Positions 61,301-64,000 of a DNA stretch of 64,000 nt are shown piece after piece. The notes under the pieces were generated by a model. That model was not told where the DNA came from. It was given only the letters and a program-made list of their open reading frames with translations, and made no database searches. Numbering within the stretch: position 1 is the first letter of the stretch; the number at the start of each line of letters is the position of its first letter. This DNA comes from Lagopus muta (Eukaryota > Chordata > Aves > Galliformes > Phasianidae), in NCBI RefSeq assembly GCF_023343835.1, contig NC_064447.1, positions 8,886,501-8,950,500 on the forward strand, read 5' to 3'. The position numbers and the translations under genes are program-made.

Positions 61301-62839
61301 AGCCCGGCAGCCTCTGGACCTTTCCTGGGGCCACCCAAAATCTCCCTCGTGCCTGCTGTGTGGTTCTGGCATCTGTGCCAGCCCACCTGCAGCCTGAGCA
61401 TGCACTTGCCTTGTGACTGCTTAGAGAGTATTACTTCCTGAGGACCTGCAAGCTTTTTTTCTCTTGTTGCTGTAACACAGGACTCATTTCCCTCATTGTA
61501 CTCATGTCACTTCTTGCTGTTGGTATAGACTGCCAAACATTTTGTTTCTACCTCCCCCATAGATATGTCTGCATCCACTGCTGTTTATGTTCCTGCTTTC
61601 AGTTAGAGGGTTGTTTTTTTGTTGTTTTTTTTTTAACATTTTTTTTTTAGTATGTCAGTTGCATTTGTATCCTATTTTTGTTCTTGCTTATTATGAATCA
61701 TTGTACTACAGGATAAGGGAGAGGACACCATACAGACAACTGCAGTGCTGCCTTACCTGGCTTATGACCATTGTGTATGCTGGGGTTTTCCTTCATGATA
61801 CAGGTGGGGGTACCTGGAAGAAACCTGGCTGAGGCCACATCTCCTTGAAGCTGACCCTTCTGGGATGCAGCTGGTGTTGGTGGCAGGGTGCGGGTGCCCC
61901 TGCTTGGGGAGCAGGGCCAGCAGCGGGTGGAGGTGGGCCGGCGTTACATAACGCACCGCTCGGCTCCAAAGACACATCCAAGTGATTAATTTGAGGCTCT
62001 GGCAGCCGCTTCCCTGTAATAATATTTTAAACATTACTTTTCCACTGCTTCTTGCCAGCAATCGTTATTTTGCGCTGTGGAGGCTGTAAAATTTCACTTC
62101 AAGGATGGGTTTCACTCCCGTTACAAAATGTGTCTGGAATGTGCAGATGTTTCCTTCGGGGAATAGAGAGCCAATCCGCTGTAACACATCATCCCCACAG
62201 GGAGGACTCAACGTGCTAAGCAGCCCTATTCACAAAATCACAAACAAACAGACACACACAGCACCCTGTGGAGCTGTGCCCGGGCTGGGAATGTTGCTCA
62301 GAGCCCTGTGGGTGCAAGCAGCCCAATGCTTGTGCCCCTGGAGCTGCAGATCCTGCTCTGCAGCCTGTACTGTGTGTGCAGCTCGGCTTTTGCACAGTGC
62401 TACGTCTTAGCATTTGCTGGAGGTGGATTGAAAGAACGATGAAAATGTTGGCTTGTTGGGTGCATATATCCTGCAGGCAACCAGTCTGCTGGGCATGGGT
62501 GCTGGACCAAGCCCTGCCTGTAGCAGTCTTCTGGGGCTTGCAGCACTTCTAGAGAGAACCTCATTTAGGCTGTTAAGATTTTGGTGATGAGGTCTGCCTT
62601 GATTCTGCTGTGCACCTCTGTGTTAATACAGGGCTATCTTTGCCTCTCCGTACCCTGCATAAAAACACAGTGGAGCTGGGAGAATACATGAAGGCAGGCA
62701 TGGAATGAGTACACAAGGGAACTGTTGATAGCAACAAATATGGGCTTAGAAGACAAGCCTATCGAGCACTGATAAGCAAAATACAAGGAAGAGTCTGTGG
62801 CCAGCAAAGCTGAAGAAGTCGCACAATTACATTGGGAAC

Positions 62840-63480
62840 TAAAGGGATATTGGTCTGTTAGTAAACAATCGTGATCAAATTATCAATGAAAATACAGAAA
62901 AGGCAGTAAATATTTGTTTTCTATTTGGAAAAAAGCCATGTGATGTATTTGTATCATATGAGGATGATGAAATACTTTCCACTCCAACAGTAACTGAAGA
63001 GGATGTTAAACAGCTGCTATTAATGTTAGACCTTCTTGAACTAGCAAGTTCAGATATTTTGCATCCAAGAATTTTTAAAGATCTGGCCGAGGAGCCCTGT
63101 GGGCTATTAACGTTCTCTTTTAGGGAATTTTAGGGCAGCAGGGAGATTCTTGAGGACTGGAGCAAAATGAGCATGATACCAGTGTTAACAGAAGGTAAAT
63201 GGGATGGTGCAAGTGTTTGTTAACCTGGTGTCCTGATTTTATAGCCTGAGGGGAAACAATGCAGTGTACAGCATGGACAGAAGCTAGAAGTTAAAGGGGA
63301 TAGTGTCATTAGTGGCAACCAACATGGAATATTCACTTACGGAAAATAGACCTCATGAATGTCTGCCTTTTAAGTGAGTTTACAGATGGAGTAGATGAAG
63401 ACGACGATGTTGATGTAATACACATATGACTTCTGTAGGTATTTGACTCAAAGCAACATATATTTGTCAGGAATTGGAAG
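62840..63480 (+). mobile_element. Old CR1-type LINE, reverse-transcriptase region
   Basis: One plus frame from about 62890 reads NTEKAVNICFLFGKK, then TVTEEDVKQLLLMLDL, SSDILHPRIFKDLAEE and, after a stop, ILEDWSKMSMIPVLTEGK. This follows the order of CR1 ORF2: TEKAEVLNxFFxSVF, EEDVxxxLxxLDxxKxxGPD, IHPRVLKELA, VPEDWKxAxVxPIFKKG. Further right come VISGNQHGI and VDEDDDVDVIHI-like pieces of the next RT blocks. The copy has stops and frame changes and is far more diverged than the 3' CR1 tails elsewhere, so it is an old insertion. Confidence 0.75.
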
Positions 63481-63670
63481 GAAAGAAATCAACACATATA
63501 TCGAAGGGATTAAATACTGGCTTCAGAATGTAAGAGCAAGCTGGAGTCATCCCAAAGAGCTGCGTTGCAGTGAAGTCTCAGAGATTGATTGCTGAGTGCC
63601 TCTGTAGCATATATGTCAGCAGGCTGGGGCAAACAAAATGCAGCAGTGATGCTGTACTCAGTCATACTGC

Positions 63671-63710
63671 CGCATACTGCAAGCCACAGTCTTGTGGCTT
63701 GCAGTATGTG
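63671..63710. repeat. Perfect 16-bp inverted repeat with 4-nt loop
   Basis: CATACTGCAAGCCACA (63673-63688), loop GTCT, then the exact reverse complement (63693-63708). One G-T and one C-G pair extend the stem to 18 bp. The stem and loop are too short for an ordinary pre-microRNA. Confidence 0.9.
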
Positions 63711-64000
63711 AGTTGCTCTCATTGCTTTGCATTAGTGTAAGAAGCAGACTACCAGAAGGGAAAGGTGAGTGGCTTTGTGGCCCATTTCCCTCTCTTTCCC
63801 GAAACCAGCTCATGCACTGTGTAGGTCCCAGAGCTGCAGTACATCTGGAGAGCCTGTCCCTCATTTAGGAGACTACAGAAAGCAGGCACAGTGTCAGGAC
63901 TGCAAGGAAAACACAAACCGGACCGTGCTGCAGTCGTGGTTTAGCCAAGTCTTGGTCCTGAGCATGCTGCACTTCTCTTTTTCTTCAGACTCTCCAGTCT

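Larger units (their letters stand above)
39574..64000 (+). other. PKD1: PKD1 intron 1 (at least 24.4 kb, runs off the window)
   Basis: I looked for exons 2-5 (leucine-rich repeats, WSC and first PKD domain) and found no open frame resembling them. Human PKD1 also has a long first intron. Contents are CR1 copies at 43424-43660, 49490-49680 and 62840-63480, A/T simple repeats, and a hairpin at 63671-63710. The rest shows only unsupported short ORFs. Confidence 0.8.

Noticed and set aside
1-64000. tRNA genes, CRISPR arrays, operons, bacterial promoters
   Set aside because: No tRNA B-box/cloverleaf sequence was noticed, and the window is plainly vertebrate nuclear DNA, so prokaryotic features do not apply.

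Overview
This is vertebrate nuclear DNA and almost certainly avian. All recognisable dispersed repeats are CR1 retroposons, including 3' ends with the typical CATTCTxTGATTCTATGAT tail. No mammalian Alu, L1 or B elements were seen. Genes have many short exons with long introns, and promoters lie in CpG islands. Gene content and order match the human 16p13.3 block TRAF7 / SNHG19 / RAB26 / PKD1, which suggests a galliform such as chicken (chromosome 14). The species and chromosome are inferred, not read from the sequence.

Layout from left to right. (1) 1-6.6 kb: probably the first intron of TRAF7 (minus strand); no TRAF7 coding exon is visible, only a diverged duplicated block. (2) 6.4-7.6 kb: a CpG island acting as a divergent promoter, with two opposed ZNF143/THAP11-type motifs and five CCAAT boxes. 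From it, the plus-strand non-coding gene SNHG19 starts at a TATA box and 5'TOP-like site, and its single intron carries the box C/D snoRNA SNORD60. (3) 7.7-28.3 kb: RAB26 on the minus strand. All nine coding exons can be traced to the base and encode a 253-residue Rab GTPase. Its poly(A) signals converge on those of SNHG19. (4) 28.3-38.5 kb: the interval between RAB26 and PKD1, which are transcribed away from each other. It holds a 33-bp minisatellite beside the RAB26 promoter, an orphan exon-like segment, a CR1 tail, and an orphan CpG island with CTCF-like and REST-like sequences followed by an 8-bp-periodic degenerate repeat. (5) 38.5-64 kb: the CpG-island promoter, 5' leader and first coding exon of PKD1 (plus strand), then PKD1 intron 1, which runs past the window end with CR1 copies and simple repeats.

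The genes are neighbours rather than a pathway. RAB26 acts in secretory-vesicle traffic, PKD1 encodes polycystin-1, TRAF7 is a RING/WD40 ubiquitin ligase, and SNORD60 guides methylation of 28S rRNA. No wholly new system was found. The best items for follow-up are the snoRNA with its exact 28S complementarity, the upstream and overlapping ORFs at the PKD1 start, the orphan exon near 31.3 kb, the orphan CpG island near 35.3 kb, and two perfect inverted repeats.
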